Shown here: in pieces, positions 16,402-24,772 of the stretch
How positions within the stretch are numbered: the first letter of the stretch is position 1
Layout of the letters: each line of letters begins with the position of its first letter
From: Chthonomonadia bacterium
Lineage (GTDB): Bacteria > Armatimonadota > HRBIN16
DNA length: 59,412 nt
Reading direction: 5' to 3'
NCBI GenBank assembly: GCA_013314755.1
Contig: JABUFA010000022.1
Span: 1 to 59,412 of the forward strand
Position numbers and translations under genes: made by a program
Notes under the pieces: generated by a model
Database searches by the model: none
The model's input: only the letters and a program-made list of their open reading frames with translations
Told to the model about the DNA's origin: nothing

Positions 16402-17628
16402 ATGAACACAGTCTACTTCGCCGACAGCCGAAACATGGCAGAGGTAACCGATGAGAGCGTCCATCTGGTGGTGACCTCACCACCGTACTGGCACATTAAG
16501 GACTACCGCGCGGAGGGGCAGATCGGCTACGGACAGAGCCTGCACGAATATCTCTATGACCTCTCCCGCGTGTGGCGCGAGTGTTACCGCGTGCTGAAGC
16601 CCGGGCGCAGGCTGTGCATCAATATCGGTGACCAGTTCGCGCGGGGCGTGGAATACGGACGGTACAAGGTTGTTCCCCTGCACGCTGAAATAGTTGCACA
16701 GTGCGAAACTCTCGGCTTCGATTACATGGGCGCGATTATCTGGCAGAAGAAAACTACCGTGAAGCCCACGGGCGGCGCGGTGGTCATGGGGTCCTTTCCC
16801 TATCCACCCAACGGCGTCGTGGAACTGGATTACGAATTTGTCCTGCTGTTTCGCAAACCCGGCAAAAGCCCACCCGTGCCCCCGGAGGTCAAGCAAGCCT
16901 CCCGGCTGACTCGCGACGAGTGGAAAGAGTACTTTACCGGGCACTGGATCTTCGGCGGGAAGCGTCAGACCGAACACGAAGCGATGTTTCCCGATGAATT
17001 GCCCCGAAGGCTTATCCGCATGTTCACCTTCGTGGGCGAGACGGTGCTTGACCCCTTCCTGGGCAGCGGTACGACTGTGAAGGTTGCCATCGCACTGAAC
17101 AGAAGCGCCATCGGCTACGAGATTCAGCGCGCATTCGAGCCGGTCATCAGACAGAAACTGGAAGAAAACGCTCCGGTGAGTTTTCTGTATCGGGAAGTGA
17201 CCTTAGAGCCGGTCTATCCTCCCGCAGGATACGCGCCGCACGTGCAGGAGATGAAGCCTGCGGGTGCCTTTACTCCACCAGACGATATGGTAAGCCGGGT
17301 GGTTGCGATTGTGGATGAGCATACCCTGCAGATGGAAGACGGCTCTCAGGTGCGCCTGCTGGGTATTACCGTACCGGCGGAGGGACGCGAAAAGGCGATA
17401 GACTACCTTCATCGTTACGTGCTGGGTAAAAGAGTCGTCATTAAGGACAGAACAGTTCAGGCGCAGAATGGTGCGCCGGTGCTTGCCTATGTTTACCTGG
17501 CGAACCGCCTGTTCGTCAACCGCAAGATGATAGAGATGGGGCTGGCAAAGGCGGACCGCACGGCAAGCCATTGCTGGCAGGAGAGGTTCATCCGGGCAGA
17601 ACGGAGCGTCGCCGACAAACCCCTCTGA
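16402..17628 (+). CDS. DNA methyltransferase (beta class) fused to a degenerate SNase-like domain
   Basis: Residues 1-260 form an amino-methyltransferase of the beta order: motif IV TSPPYW (25-30) comes before the AdoMet motif LDPFLGSGTT (216-225). TSPPY favours N4-cytosine, but N6-adenine is not excluded. Residues about 297-387 look like a staphylococcal-nuclease OB-fold (VSRVVAIVDEHTLQMEDGSQ; VRLLGITVPAEGREKAIDYL; ends MIEMGLAKAD). The nuclease domain keeps the first catalytic arginine (R318) but lacks the calcium aspartate (RLLGIT for RLLLVD) and the second arginine (NGAPVLAY for the usual YGRxLAY). It is therefore probably a non-cleaving nucleic-acid-binding domain. No restriction gene adjoins it, so it is an orphan methylase. 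Confidence 0.8.
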   Translation: MNTVYFADSRNMAEVTDESVHLVVTSPPYWHIKDYRAEGQIGYGQSLHEYLYDLSRVWRECYRVLKPGRRLCINIGDQFARGVEYGRYKVVPLHAEIVAQCETLGFDYMGAIIWQKKTTVKPTGGAVVMGSFPYPPNGVVELDYEFVLLFRKPGKSPPVPPEVKQASRLTRDEWKEYFTGHWIFGGKRQTEHEAMFPDELPRRLIRMFTFVGETVLDPFLGSGTTVKVAIALNRSAIGYEIQRAFEPVIRQKLEENAPVSFLYREVTLEPVYPPAGYAPHVQEMKPAGAFTPPDDMVSRVVAIVDEHTLQMEDGSQVRLLGITVPAEGREKAIDYLHRYVLGKRVVIKDRTVQAQNGAPVLAYVYLANRLFVNRKMIEMGLAKADRTASHCWQERFIRAERSVADKPL

Positions 17629-17661
17629 CCGGACCCGAAAAACAGACGGGGTGAATCGCCC

Positions 17662-18939
17662 ATGGAGGTCCCGCGAGGTCTCAAAACCGGCTGTCTTGGC
17701 GCATTGGCGGCGGCGGTTTTAGCCGTTGTGCTTTTTGTGCGGTGGTGGACGGCGCCCATTGACATTCCCCGTCCTCAGCGTCCGCCCGAACCCGCCGACA
17801 ATGCCTACGAGGTATACCGCTCGCTGGCAGCGTACACCGCGCAGATGTCCCGCACCGACCCGTGGCTCTCGTATGCGGAGCGCGGTGTGTTCCCGACGCG
17901 CTTTGAGGTACGTACCAACCTGCCTGAACTGCACCGTTACCTTCTGCAGAAGATGGCTCCTGTTCGTGAGGAGTACCGTCGCTACCTGCACAAGCCCTGC
18001 ACGGTGATTGTGGAGTACAGCCCGGACTGGCAGATCCCGGAGATTGTGGAGTTTCGTCGCTGGGCGAACGTGGAGGCACTGGACATCGCCCTCGCGGCGC
18101 AGGAAGGGGACTTCGACCGGGCAATAGATAACTATCGTACGGTGCTCCTGCTTTCCGAGCAGATACGCCGACAGGGGCTGATAATCAACTATCTCGTGGG
18201 GTTGAACATGCAGGAAGCGGTAAACAGGCAGATGGCGCGCATCCTCCACCTCTTGCCCGCCCGAGCGTGCGACAGGCTGGTGCGTGCAGTTCGGGAGTGG
18301 GAGGGGAAACGGGTTCCTGTGACCGAGGTGCTGGAATCGGAGCGGAGCGCGTATCTGACCAACCTGCATAACCTGTACGAGGGCAAGTATTCCATGCGCC
18401 GCCTGCTGTCGGGGTGGAGCCCGACTGTTCGCTGGAATCCGCGATGGCTGAACCTGCGCCAGGCAGCACGCGAGGGCGAAGCCTACTATCGGCAGTTGGA
18501 AAAAGAGTGGCGAAAGCCTATCGTCCAGCAGAAACCTGTGCCTCCTCCTGAGCATCGGATTTTCTCCCTGCTGGGCTCTGTCGTGGAGTTTGTCCCCAGT
18601 AAATCTGCTTGGAACACGGCTCGGACTCGTTTGCTCGCCTGCGCGGCGGCGGTGCGTGCCTATCGGCTGAAGAATGGCACCTATCCCTCTACCCTGCAGG
18701 AGGCAGGTGTAGCCGACCTGAACAACGACCCCTTTACAGGCGAACAGTTTGTGTATAAACCTGCCGAAGGTGGTTTTCTGCTGTACAGTGTGGGCGAAGA
18801 TGGCAGGGACGATGGAGGATGGCGTGCGCCAGAGAACGTGACCAAAACGGGTGGAGACGTTGCACTCATACCCTACCGGGGAAGACCTCTTACTCAGGGC
18901 GGGAGGCGGGAACGAGGAGAACCTGTTTTGCTACACTAA
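17662..18939 (+). CDS. Membrane-anchored protein with a type II secretion G-like C-terminal tail
   Basis: A 425-aa protein of unknown function. One N-terminal membrane segment (GALAAAVLAVVLFVRWW) is followed by a large, probably extracytoplasmic, helical domain (about 40-310). The last 100 residues resemble the pseudopilin tail of the GspG type: AYRLKNGTYPSTLQEAG, DPFTGEQFVYK, FLLYSVGEDGRDDGG. That tail also appears in many non-pilin proteins of this kind of bacterium. There is no prepilin peptidase site at the N terminus, so it is not itself a pseudopilin. Start ATG is preceded by GGGGTG. Possibly co-transcribed with the methyltransferase 33 nt upstream. Confidence 0.6.
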   Translation: MEVPRGLKTGCLGALAAAVLAVVLFVRWWTAPIDIPRPQRPPEPADNAYEVYRSLAAYTAQMSRTDPWLSYAERGVFPTRFEVRTNLPELHRYLLQKMAPVREEYRRYLHKPCTVIVEYSPDWQIPEIVEFRRWANVEALDIALAAQEGDFDRAIDNYRTVLLLSEQIRRQGLIINYLVGLNMQEAVNRQMARILHLLPARACDRLVRAVREWEGKRVPVTEVLESERSAYLTNLHNLYEGKYSMRRLLSGWSPTVRWNPRWLNLRQAAREGEAYYRQLEKEWRKPIVQQKPVPPPEHRIFSLLGSVVEFVPSKSAWNTARTRLLACAAAVRAYRLKNGTYPSTLQEAGVADLNNDPFTGEQFVYKPAEGGFLLYSVGEDGRDDGGWRAPENVTKTGGDVALIPYRGRPLTQGGRRERGEPVLLH

Positions 18940-18965
18940 AAATGAATTTGATAAAAAGGCTGACC

Positions 18966-18995
18966 TTGCGGAATAGAGCCGTTTTGTGGTATACT
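18966..18995 (+). promoter_or_regulatory. Sigma70 promoter of the hox operon
   Basis: TTGCGG (18966-18971), an 18-nt spacer ending in TGTGG, and TATACT (18990-18995) form a plausible promoter. Transcription would start near 19002, giving a leader of about 195 nt before hoxE. Confidence 0.6.
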
Positions 18996-19026
18996 CAAAC
19001 TGATAAATATAATATATCAAAATGTT

Positions 19027-19134
19027 GAGATTCAGCACCACCTGTGGTGCTGAGCAGGGGTTACGCAGGGGAGAGAATCTCACGGCGAAGGTGCCGCTGA
19101 ACATAGATGGTGCTCGGTGGCGAGTGCGTTTTTT
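19027..19134 (+). promoter_or_regulatory. Structured leader with terminator/antiterminator (candidate attenuator) of the hox operon
   Basis: The leader can fold into an outer helix GAGATTC (19027-19033)/GAATCTC (19075-19081), an inner 9-bp hairpin TCAGCACCA (19032-19040)/TGGTGCTGA (19045-19053), a small CGGC/GCCG hairpin (19083-19096), and a terminator-like hairpin (19110-19116 with 19121-19127) followed by GTTTTTT. AGCACCA at 19034-19040 can also pair with a second TGGTGCT at 19108-19114, which would break the terminator stem. This is the layout of a transcription attenuator or riboswitch. No known class is recognised; ligand or protein partner unknown. Confidence 0.5.
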
Positions 19135-19197
19135 GCCAATATCCCCTTGTTGCCCCTCAACAGCCAAAACTACGAACAGACGGAGGGAGCGCGGAAC

Positions 19198-19698
19198 ATG
19201 CATTTCACGAAACCATCTCCGCCTTCGGACGACAAGCGGTGGCGCATTGTTGAAGCCACTATGCGTCGACACGGGTACGACTCGCACGCGCTGATAGAGA
19301 CTCTGCACTCGGTTCAGCAGACGTTCGGCTACCTGGACACGGAGGCGTTGCGATACGTGGCAAAGTCACTGCGTGTGCCCCTGAGCAAGGTGTACGGAGC
19401 GGCCACGTTCTACCACTTCTTCACGCTGAAACCGCAGGGCGAACATACCTGCGTAGTATGTATGGGCACGGCGTGCTACATCAAGGGCGCGCCCAACATT
19501 GTGGCAGCGGTTTCGGAAAAGTATCAGGTAAAGCCCGGCGAGACTACCGCCGATGGAAAACTCTCCTTGCTGACCGCCCGGTGCCTGGGGTCATGTGGGC
19601 TGGCGCCGGCAGTGGTATTTGACGGAGAGGTAGCAGGCAAAGTGACGCCCGAGGAGGCGCTGGAACGGATAGGGAGGTGGATGAACCATGACTCCTGA
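19198..19698 (+). CDS. hoxE: Bidirectional [NiFe]-hydrogenase diaphorase subunit HoxE
   Basis: A 166-aa NuoE-like subunit with a thioredoxin-like [2Fe-2S] fold that passes electrons inside the NAD-reducing hydrogenase. The four cluster cysteines are visible in [10 protein letters not shown] and [11 protein letters not shown]. The N-terminal helical part ([17 protein letters not shown]) is typical of HoxE/NuoE. The ATG at 19198 is preferred over an upstream in-frame codon at 19117 because GGAGGG precedes it and the family starts here. First gene of hoxEFUYH; its 3' end overlaps hoxF by 11 nt. Expression is likely controlled through the structured leader upstream. Confidence 0.93.
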   Translation: MHFTKPSPPSDDKRWRIVEATMRRHGYDSHALIETLHSVQQTFGYLDTEALRYVAKSLRVPLSKVYGAATFYHFFTLKPQGEHTCVVCMGTACYIKGAPNIVAAVSEKYQVKPGETTADGKLSLLTARCLGSCGLAPAVVFDGEVAGKVTPEEALERIGRWMNHDS

Positions 19699-21331
19699 AG
19701 AACTGCGCAAGCTGGCGTCGTCGCAGGAGGAGGCTCGCCCCGAGCCAAAGCACCGGATTAAGATATGTGTGGCGGCGGGCTGTTTGTCCGCACGCAGTGA
19801 CCAGGTGCTTCAGGCACTGCAGGACGAAATCGCCCGGCGCGGGCTGACCGACGAATGTGAGGTCAAAGGCGTCGGTTGTCTGGGGTTGTGTACGGCAGGA
19901 CCGCTGATGGTGGTGGAGCCTGAGGGTGTGATGTACGAAGGCGTCACCCCTGAAGACGCCAGCGACATTGTGAACAGCCTGGGCGGTAAACCAGTGGAGC
20001 GACTGCTGTGTCCTGCGGATTCGCCCTTCTTCCAGAAGCAGTACAAGATTGTCCTTGAAAACAGCGGGCTGATTGACCCCGAGAAGATAGAGGACTACAT
20101 CGCGCGCGATGGCTATACCGCGCTGGCTCGGGTGCTGGAAGAGATGACCCCGCAGGAGGTGATCGACGAGATTACCCGGAGCGGACTGCGCGGGCGCGGA
20201 GGCGCAGGCTATCCCACCGGCTTGAAGTGGAGCACCGTCGCCAAGGCGGGCGGCAGCCGCAAGTTCGTTATCTGCAACGCCGACGAAGGCGACCCGGGTG
20301 CGTTCATGGACCGCAGTGTGCTGGAGAGCGACCCGCATCGCGTGCTGGAAGGGATGGCGATAGCCGCTTACGCGGTAGGCGCGAGCCAGGGCTACCTCTA
20401 CGTGCGTGCCGAGTATCCGCTGGCGGTGAAACGCCTGCGCACGGCTATCCGACAGGCAGAGCGCCTGGGTCTGTTGGGCAACAATATCTGCGGCACCACC
20501 TTCAGCTTCCATGTGGACATACGTCTCGGAGCGGGCGCGTTCGTTTGCGGTGAGGAGACCGCCCTGATTGCCTCCATCGAGGGCAAGCGCGGTCAACCCC
20601 GTCCGCGTCCACCCTATCCTGCCGAGTACGGCTTGTGGGGCTATCCCACGCTGATTAACAACGTGGAGACCTTTGCCAACGTCGCCCCCATCATCCGCAA
20701 CGGCGGCGACTGGTTCGCCAGCATCGGCACCGAGAAGAGCAAGGGCACGAAGGTGTTCGCCCTGGCGGGGAGCGTCAAGAACACCGGACTGATCGAAGTG
20801 CCGATGGGCATCACCCTGCGCGAGATAATCTTTGAAATCGGCGGGGGCATCCCCGAAGGGCGCAGGTTCAAGGCGGTGCAGACGGGCGGACCCTCCGGCG
20901 GTTGCATTCCCGAACAGTATCTGGATATGCCGGTGGACTATGAGTCGCTGGCGAAGGTCGGTTCCATCATGGGCTCAGGAGGGATGATTGTGATGGACGA
21001 AACCTCCTGCATGGTGGACGTGGCGAAGTTCTTCATGGAGTTCTGTATGACCGAGTCGTGTGGGAAGTGTGTGCCGTGTCGCGTGGGCACAGCGCAGATG
21101 TACGACATCCTGCAGAAAATCACTACAGGTGAAGCCAGCATGGACGACCTTGCCCTGCTGGAAGACCTGTGCGACATGGTGAAGCACACCAGCCTGTGCG
21201 GACTGGGGCAAACCGCCCCGAACCCCGTGCTGAGCACCCTGCAGTACTTCCGCGAGGAGTACATCGCCCACATCGTGGACAAGCAGTGCCCGGCAGGGGT
21301 GTGTCAGATACATCGCAGGGAGGGACACTGA
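19688..21331 (+). CDS. hoxF: Hydrogenase diaphorase subunit HoxF (FMN/NAD-binding)
   Basis: A 547-aa NuoF-like subunit that carries FMN and binds NAD(H). The order is an N-terminal thioredoxin-like [2Fe-2S] domain (CVAAGC and CLGLC, residues about 20-110), the NAD/FMN core with [14 protein letters not shown] and [18 protein letters not shown], and a C-terminal [4Fe-4S] site ([12 protein letters not shown] plus a later Cys in [11 protein letters not shown]). This is the usual HoxF length and order. A strong GGGAGG site precedes the ATG inside the end of hoxE. The stop codon overlaps the start of hoxU (TGATG), indicating translational coupling. Works with HoxE and HoxU to exchange electrons between NAD(H) and the hydrogenase. 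Confidence 0.95.
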   Translation: MTPEELRKLASSQEEARPEPKHRIKICVAAGCLSARSDQVLQALQDEIARRGLTDECEVKGVGCLGLCTAGPLMVVEPEGVMYEGVTPEDASDIVNSLGGKPVERLLCPADSPFFQKQYKIVLENSGLIDPEKIEDYIARDGYTALARVLEEMTPQEVIDEITRSGLRGRGGAGYPTGLKWSTVAKAGGSRKFVICNADEGDPGAFMDRSVLESDPHRVLEGMAIAAYAVGASQGYLYVRAEYPLAVKRLRTAIRQAERLGLLGNNICGTTFSFHVDIRLGAGAFVCGEETALIASIEGKRGQPRPRPPYPAEYGLWGYPTLINNVETFANVAPIIRNGGDWFASIGTEKSKGTKVFALAGSVKNTGLIEVPMGITLREIIFEIGGGIPEGRRFKAVQTGGPSGGCIPEQYLDMPVDYESLAKVGSIMGSGGMIVMDETSCMVDVAKFFMEFCMTESCGKCVPCRVGTAQMYDILQKITTGEASMDDLALLEDLCDMVKHTSLCGLGQTAPNPVLSTLQYFREEYIAHIVDKQCPAGVCQIHRREGH

Positions 21332-22050
21332 TGAACCAGCCAGTTCGCGTCAAAACGCTGAAGATAGATGACCGCGACGTCAGCGGTCGTGAAGATGAGA
21401 CCATCCTGGAGGTCGCCCGGCAAAACGGCATCTTCATCCCCACGCTGTGCCATCTGGAGGGACTGACCTCTATCGGCGCGTGTCGGTTGTGCCTGGTGGA
21501 GGTCAAGGGCGTATCGCGTCTGCTGCCCGCCTGCGTGACGCGCGTGGAAGAAGGGATGGAGGTGTACACCCAGTCCGAGCGACTGCAAAAATATCGCCGG
21601 ATGGTGCTGGAGCTGATTTTCTCGGAGCGCAATCACATCTGCTCGGTGTGCGTGGTGAACGGCAACTGCGAACTGCAGAGCATGGCGCAGACGCTGGGCA
21701 TGACCCACGTGAGCGTGCCTTACCGCTTCCCCCGGTTGCCTGTGGACGCCAGCCACGAGCGGTTCGTGGTTGACCACAACCGGTGCATCCTGTGTACGCG
21801 CTGTGTGCGCGTGTGCGACGAAATCGAGGGCGCGCATACGTGGGACGTTATGGGGCGCGGTATTGACAGCCGCGTGATCACCGACCTGAACCAGCCCTGG
21901 GGCGAGTCCGAAACCTGCACCAGCTGCGGCAAGTGCGTGAGCGTCTGCCCCACCGGTGCGCTGTTCGAGAAGGGCAAGCCTGTGACCGAGCGCCTGAAGA
22001 GGCGGCAGTCGCTGTCCTATCTGGCGATGATGCGGGAGGGACGACGATGA
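21331..22050 (+). CDS. hoxU: Hydrogenase diaphorase subunit HoxU (Fe-S electron relay)
   Basis: A 239-aa subunit like the N-terminal part of NuoG. It holds a plant-type [2Fe-2S] site ([15 protein letters not shown] plus a later Cys), the His/Cys-ligated cluster region ([13 protein letters not shown]), and two ferredoxin-type [4Fe-4S] motifs ([11 protein letters not shown] and [12 protein letters not shown]). It wires the FMN subunit to the hydrogenase module. The ATG at 21331 overlaps the hoxF stop; the frame is open further upstream, but the family and the coupling fix this start. The 3' end overlaps hoxY by 4 nt (ATGA). Confidence 0.94.
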   Translation: MNQPVRVKTLKIDDRDVSGREDETILEVARQNGIFIPTLCHLEGLTSIGACRLCLVEVKGVSRLLPACVTRVEEGMEVYTQSERLQKYRRMVLELIFSERNHICSVCVVNGNCELQSMAQTLGMTHVSVPYRFPRLPVDASHERFVVDHNRCILCTRCVRVCDEIEGAHTWDVMGRGIDSRVITDLNQPWGESETCTSCGKCVSVCPTGALFEKGKPVTERLKRRQSLSYLAMMREGRR

Positions 22051-22580
22051 ACAAGAAGCGCATAGCAACCGTCTGGCTGGACGGCTGTTCCGGCTGTCAC
22101 ATGTCCTTTCTGGACATGGACGAACGGCTGATCGAGCTGTTCCAGCAGGCGGATTTAGTATACAGTCCGCTGGTAGACCCCAAAGAGTTCCCGGAGAACG
22201 TGGACATCACCCTCGTGGAAGGGGCGGTGAGCAGTGAGGAGGACCTGCACAAGATTCAGATGGTGCGAGCGAACACGAAGATACTGGTCGCCTTTGGCGA
22301 CTGCGCAGTGACCGGCAACGTGCCCTCCATGCGCAACCCGTTCGGAGTGAACGCCGTTCTGCAGAGGGCGTATCTGGAGAACGTGACGCTCTACCCGCAG
22401 GTTCCTCGCGAGGTAATCCCCGCCCTGTGCGAGCGGGTGCGCCCCGTGCACGAGGTGGTGAAGGTGGACGTGTTCATTCCGGGCTGTCCGCCGTCAGCGG
22501 AGGCAATCTACCTCGCGCTCACCGACCTGCTGGCAGGTAGAATCCCCGACACCGCAAAGCTGACGCGGTTCGGAGCATAA
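22047..22580 (+). CDS. hoxY: [NiFe]-hydrogenase small subunit HoxY
   Basis: A 177-aa small subunit of the group 3d bidirectional hydrogenase, which carries the proximal [4Fe-4S] cluster. Cluster cysteines are visible in DGCSGCH (C14, C17), FGDCAVTG and IPGCPPSAE. It lacks the Tat signal and extra clusters of membrane uptake hydrogenases, so the complex is cytoplasmic. The ATG overlaps the hoxU stop. Only 12 nt separate it from hoxH. Confidence 0.94.
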   Translation: MNKKRIATVWLDGCSGCHMSFLDMDERLIELFQQADLVYSPLVDPKEFPENVDITLVEGAVSSEEDLHKIQMVRANTKILVAFGDCAVTGNVPSMRNPFGVNAVLQRAYLENVTLYPQVPREVIPALCERVRPVHEVVKVDVFIPGCPPSAEAIYLALTDLLAGRIPDTAKLTRFGA

Positions 22581-22592
22581 GGAGGTGGCAGA

Positions 22593-24014
22593 ATGGCACA
22601 ACAGATTACCATAGACCCCATCACGCGCATCGAGGGACATGCCAAAATCACCATCCATCTGGATGAGCAGGGCATCGTGCGCGATGCGCGTTTACATATC
22701 ACCCAGTTTCGCGGCTTTGAGAAGCTGTGCGAAGGGCGGCGATTCAGCGAGATGCCGGCATTGACCGCGCGTATCTGCGGGATTTGCCCCGTCAGCCACC
22801 TCATCGCATCGGCAAAGGCGTGTGATGCCCTGCTGGCGGTGCGCATCCCGGAGACGGCGGAAAAGCTTCGGCGCATCTTCAACCTGGCGCAGATGGTGCA
22901 GTCGCACGCGCTGAGCTTTTTCCACCTCTCCTCGCCCGACTTCTTGCTGGGCATGGACGCCGACCCCGCCATCCGCAACATTGTGGGCGTCATTCAGGCG
23001 AACCCTCAGCTGGCGCGCGATGGCATCCGCCTGCGACAGTTCGGTCAGCAGATTATTGAATGGCTGGCGGGCAAACGCATCCATCCCTCGTGGGTGGTGC
23101 CGGGCGGCGTGGCACAGCCGCTTACCGCAGAGAAGCGCGAGCAGATGCTGGCAGGCATTCCCGAAGCGATAGACATCACCCAGCGTGCGCTGAAGTGGTT
23201 CAAGGGCATCCTGCGCCAGTTCAGCGAGGAGATACAGACCTTCGCCAACTTCCCCTCGCTGTTTCTGGGGCTGGTCACCGAAACGGGTGCGCTGGAGCAT
23301 TACGATGGAGTGCTTCGCGTGGTAGACTCCGCCGGCAACGTCATCGCCGATAAGATTGACCCGAACGACTATGAACAATACATCGGCGAGGCGGTGGAAC
23401 CCTGGACCTACCTGAAGTTCCCCTACTACAAACCCATCGGCTATCCGGAGGGCATCTATCGGGTGGGACCGCTGGCGCGGTTGAACCTGATAGACCGTTG
23501 CGGCACGCCGCTTGCCGATGAGGCTTGGGCGGAGTTCCGCACTCTGGAGCGCGGCGCCGTGCTCAGCTCGTTCCACTACCACTATGCCCGCCTGGTGGAG
23601 ATACTGTATGGCCTGGAGCGCATCCAGCAACTGCTGAACGAGCCCGACATCCTCGATACGCGTGTGCAGGCGGTCGCCGGTCCCAACCGCACCGAGGGAA
23701 TCGGCGTGGCGGAGGCGCCGCGCGGAACGCTGATCCACCACTATCGCATCGACAGGGACGGGCTTATCACCTGGGCGAACCTCATCATCGCGACAGGGCA
23801 CAATAACCTCGCGATGAACCGGGGCATCCTGCAGGCGGCGAAGCACTTCGTGAAGGGCGACAGGATCGAGGAAGGGATGCTGAACCGTGTGGAGGCGGTC
23901 GTCCGCTGTTTCGACCCCTGTCTGAGCTGCTCCACGCACGCCGTGGGGCAGATGCCCCTGCAGATACAGCTGCTCTCGCCTACCGGCGAGGTGCTGGACG
24001 AGGTGAGGCGATAG
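22593..24014 (+). CDS. hoxH: [NiFe]-hydrogenase large catalytic subunit HoxH
   Basis: A 473-aa catalytic subunit. The two Ni-binding motifs are complete: [10 protein letters not shown] near residue 62 and [10 protein letters not shown] near the C terminus. Beyond the last His is a tail of about 24 residues ([10 protein letters not shown]...), which in this family is removed by a specific protease once nickel is inserted; the gene just downstream encodes such a protease. The order EFUYH, the cytoplasmic small subunit and the diaphorase genes define a NAD(P)-linked group 3d enzyme. AAGGAGG precedes the ATG. The hyp maturation genes are not in the window. Confidence 0.95.
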   Translation: MAQQITIDPITRIEGHAKITIHLDEQGIVRDARLHITQFRGFEKLCEGRRFSEMPALTARICGICPVSHLIASAKACDALLAVRIPETAEKLRRIFNLAQMVQSHALSFFHLSSPDFLLGMDADPAIRNIVGVIQANPQLARDGIRLRQFGQQIIEWLAGKRIHPSWVVPGGVAQPLTAEKREQMLAGIPEAIDITQRALKWFKGILRQFSEEIQTFANFPSLFLGLVTETGALEHYDGVLRVVDSAGNVIADKIDPNDYEQYIGEAVEPWTYLKFPYYKPIGYPEGIYRVGPLARLNLIDRCGTPLADEAWAEFRTLERGAVLSSFHYHYARLVEILYGLERIQQLLNEPDILDTRVQAVAGPNRTEGIGVAEAPRGTLIHHYRIDRDGLITWANLIIATGHNNLAMNRGILQAAKHFVKGDRIEEGMLNRVEAVVRCFDPCLSCSTHAVGQMPLQIQLLSPTGEVLDEVRR

Positions 24015-24021
24015 CACTCCG

Positions 24022-24048
24022 GGAGAGGGCAGAACACCTGCCCTCTCC
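24022..24048 (+). terminator. Stem-loop terminator after hoxH
   Basis: A perfect 11-bp stem, GGAGAGGGCAG (24022-24032) with CTGCCCTCTCC (24038-24048), and a 5-nt loop begins 8 nt after the hoxH stop. No T-tract follows, so it may be a weak terminator or an mRNA 3'-end stabiliser that reduces expression of the protease gene. Confidence 0.55.
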
Positions 24049-24096
24049 TGCCACCCCAACATGCAGATTATATGTTCGCCTCCGATTCTTAATGTC

Positions 24097-24173
24097 TGCC
24101 CTTGCGATTGGGAGTCGCGGGCTACAAGCAGGTTAGCCTCCGCAAGCAGGATTTGCTGAAGCAAGCTTCGGCA
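24097..24173. repeat. Dispersed palindromic repeats between hoxH and the protease gene
   Basis: 24097-24126 is a copy of the dispersed element (TGCCCTTGCGATTGGGAGTC...), and 24154-24173 is a TGCTGAAGCaaGCTTCGGCA palindrome of the second type found at 28934-29011. Between them GCAGGTTAGCCTCCGCA matches the spacer segment at 12206-12225. Confidence 0.65.
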
Positions 24174-24298
24174 CTCCATAAAATCTGCTACTGGTAACTC
24201 TGCTCCTGCTGTGGGCGTCTAAACGGTGCGTTCTTGTTGATAAACATGTTCTGTCGCTGTAGATGTCCTGGCAGGTCAAAGAAGGGGAAGCCTTATCT

Positions 24299-24772
24299 AT
24301 GCAGGGTGCAGAGCACAGATCTCGCAGGGCGCACACGCTGGTTATCGGTTACGGCAACCCCCTTCGTGGGGATGATGGCTTCGGTATGGCGGTTGCGGAG
24401 CAGGTTAGTCGCCTGCTGGCGTCGGAGACGGTGGCGGTGATTGCCTGCCAGCAGCTCACGCCGGAGCTTGCCGAACCCATCAGCGCAGTGGATACAGTTG
24501 TTTTTGTGGATGTGCGAGTGGGCGAGCCGATAGGGTTGATAGAGTGTGAGAATCTCTCGCCGAATCCGTCTGCATCCTCGGTCACGCATTCTCTCGAGCC
24601 CGCAGGCTTGCTGGTGCTTGCGCGAGAGCTTTACGGCAGAGTTCCCCAGAACGCTTTCCTGCTAACCGTTCGAACAACCCACTTCCAGTATGGCGAACAA
24701 CTCTCGCCAGAGGTCGAGCGGGCGATTCCCGAAGCGGTGGAGCGTATCCGGCAGATACTGAGTGGCTACTGA
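24299..24772 (+). CDS. hoxW: Hydrogenase maturation protease HoxW
   Basis: A 157-aa nickel-dependent endopeptidase of the HycI/HyaD family, expected to cut the C-terminal tail of HoxH after nickel insertion. The family start motif is present (VIGYGNPLRGDDGFG), with the conserved Asp pair for nickel sensing, and a second acidic site in VVFVDVRVG plus the His region THSLEPAGLL. ATG at 24299 follows GAAGGGG at a suitable distance; the upstream in-frame ATG at 24263 has no such site and is the alternative. It is separated from hoxH by a stem-loop and repeats, so it may be expressed at a lower level. Its end overlaps the convergent MFS gene by 7 nt. Confidence 0.88.
   Translation: MQGAEHRSRRAHTLVIGYGNPLRGDDGFGMAVAEQVSRLLASETVAVIACQQLTPELAEPISAVDTVVFVDVRVGEPIGLIECENLSPNPSASSVTHSLEPAGLLVLARELYGRVPQNAFLLTVRTTHFQYGEQLSPEVERAIPEAVERIRQILSGY

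Noticed and set aside
19056-19100. Glycine-riboswitch-like words (GGGGAGAGA and GCGAAGGTGC) in the hox leader
   Set aside because: The conserved 3' half of the aptamer (CTCTCAGG region) is missing and the spacing is wrong, so the leader is treated as unclassified.
22692-24179. Long open frame (495 codons) antisense to hoxH
   Set aside because: High GC makes antisense frames long; hoxH has complete catalytic motifs and the antisense product shows no family features.
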